Assembly: GCA_949751835.1 (NCBI GenBank)
Contig: CATKHK010000058.1
Span: forward strand, 186,001-250,000
Direction: 5' to 3'
Origin: Blepharisma japonicum
Taxonomy: Eukaryota > Ciliophora > Heterotrichea > Heterotrichida > Blepharismidae
DNA length: 64,000 nt
Shown: positions 63,903 through 64,000 of the stretch, piece after piece
Layout of the letters: the number at the start of each line of letters is the position of its first letter
Numbering within the stretch: position 1 is the stretch's first letter
Made by a program: the position numbers and the translations under genes
Notes under the pieces: generated by a model
Told to the model about the DNA's origin: nothing
Database searches by the model: none
Seen by the model: only the letters and a program-made list of their open reading frames with translations

Positions 63903-64000
63903 ATGAATTCGCAGCTAGTATATAAAGAAGAATCTGTAACTCCAGGCTTTTATCCATACTCTTCAAGTTTCAACAAACCTCTAGGAAGTGTCGCTGCTTA
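63903..64000 (+). CDS. start of a gene cut by the right edge
   Basis: An ATG opens 32 codons that run off the window (MNSQLVYKEESVTPGFYPYS and on). The peptide has balanced composition and no stop, and it sits where a divergent gene would be expected. Too short to identify. Confidence 0.45.
   Translation, partial: MNSQLVYKEESVTPGFYPYSSSFNKPLGSVAA

Noticed and set aside
1-64000. tRNA, rRNA, telomere repeats, CRISPR arrays
   Set aside because: None noticed by eye. A scan with a tRNA covariance model would be needed to exclude a tRNA gene in the gaps.

Overview
The window reads as macronuclear DNA of a heterotrich ciliate, most likely Blepharisma or a close relative. Three things seen directly support this. 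(1) TGA is an in-frame sense codon for tryptophan: conserved Trp positions alternate between TGA and TGG among paralogues, and every gene ends in TAA or TAG. (2) The introns are 15 nt long (one is 16 nt), begin GTAA, end AG, and always have A at position 10. (3) The DNA is very AT-rich, with short gaps between genes. Stentor shares the tiny introns but uses the standard code; Blepharisma is known for both traits. The taxon is an inference.

Positions 1261-57925 hold twelve paralogous genes of one giant membrane-protein family (1372-1399 aa), called TM-A to TM-L here. Each has about eight N-terminal membrane helices, a cytosolic helical (TPR-like) region, a PAS domain, a second PAS-like segment, a variable polar linker, and then four more helices with two large presumably extracellular domains. 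This matches the ciliate-expanded TmcB/TmcC-like PAS membrane proteins; the family call rests on remembered motifs, and no biochemical function is assigned. Layout: TM-A (+); TM-B to TM-F in tandem (-); a divergent 1.26 kb gap; TM-G to TM-K in tandem (+); TM-L (-). By sequence they fall into A/G/H, B/C/D/E, I/J/K, and the more divergent F and L. All twelve share two phase-0 introns at homologous positions. TM-I has a one-base deletion near codon 83.

Gaps between the plus-strand copies hold decayed coding-like sequence. The best recognised, at 33464-34055, resembles the catalytic region of a MULE-type transposase. The others are unidentified.

Positions 58417-64000 hold ordinary single genes: a TBC-domain Rab GTPase-activating protein with one 15-nt intron (+), a nucleoside hydrolase family protein (+), the ribosome-biogenesis factor RRP36 (-), two related low-complexity proteins of unknown function (-), and the start of a gene cut by the right edge (+). 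I saw no tRNA, rRNA or CRISPR array.
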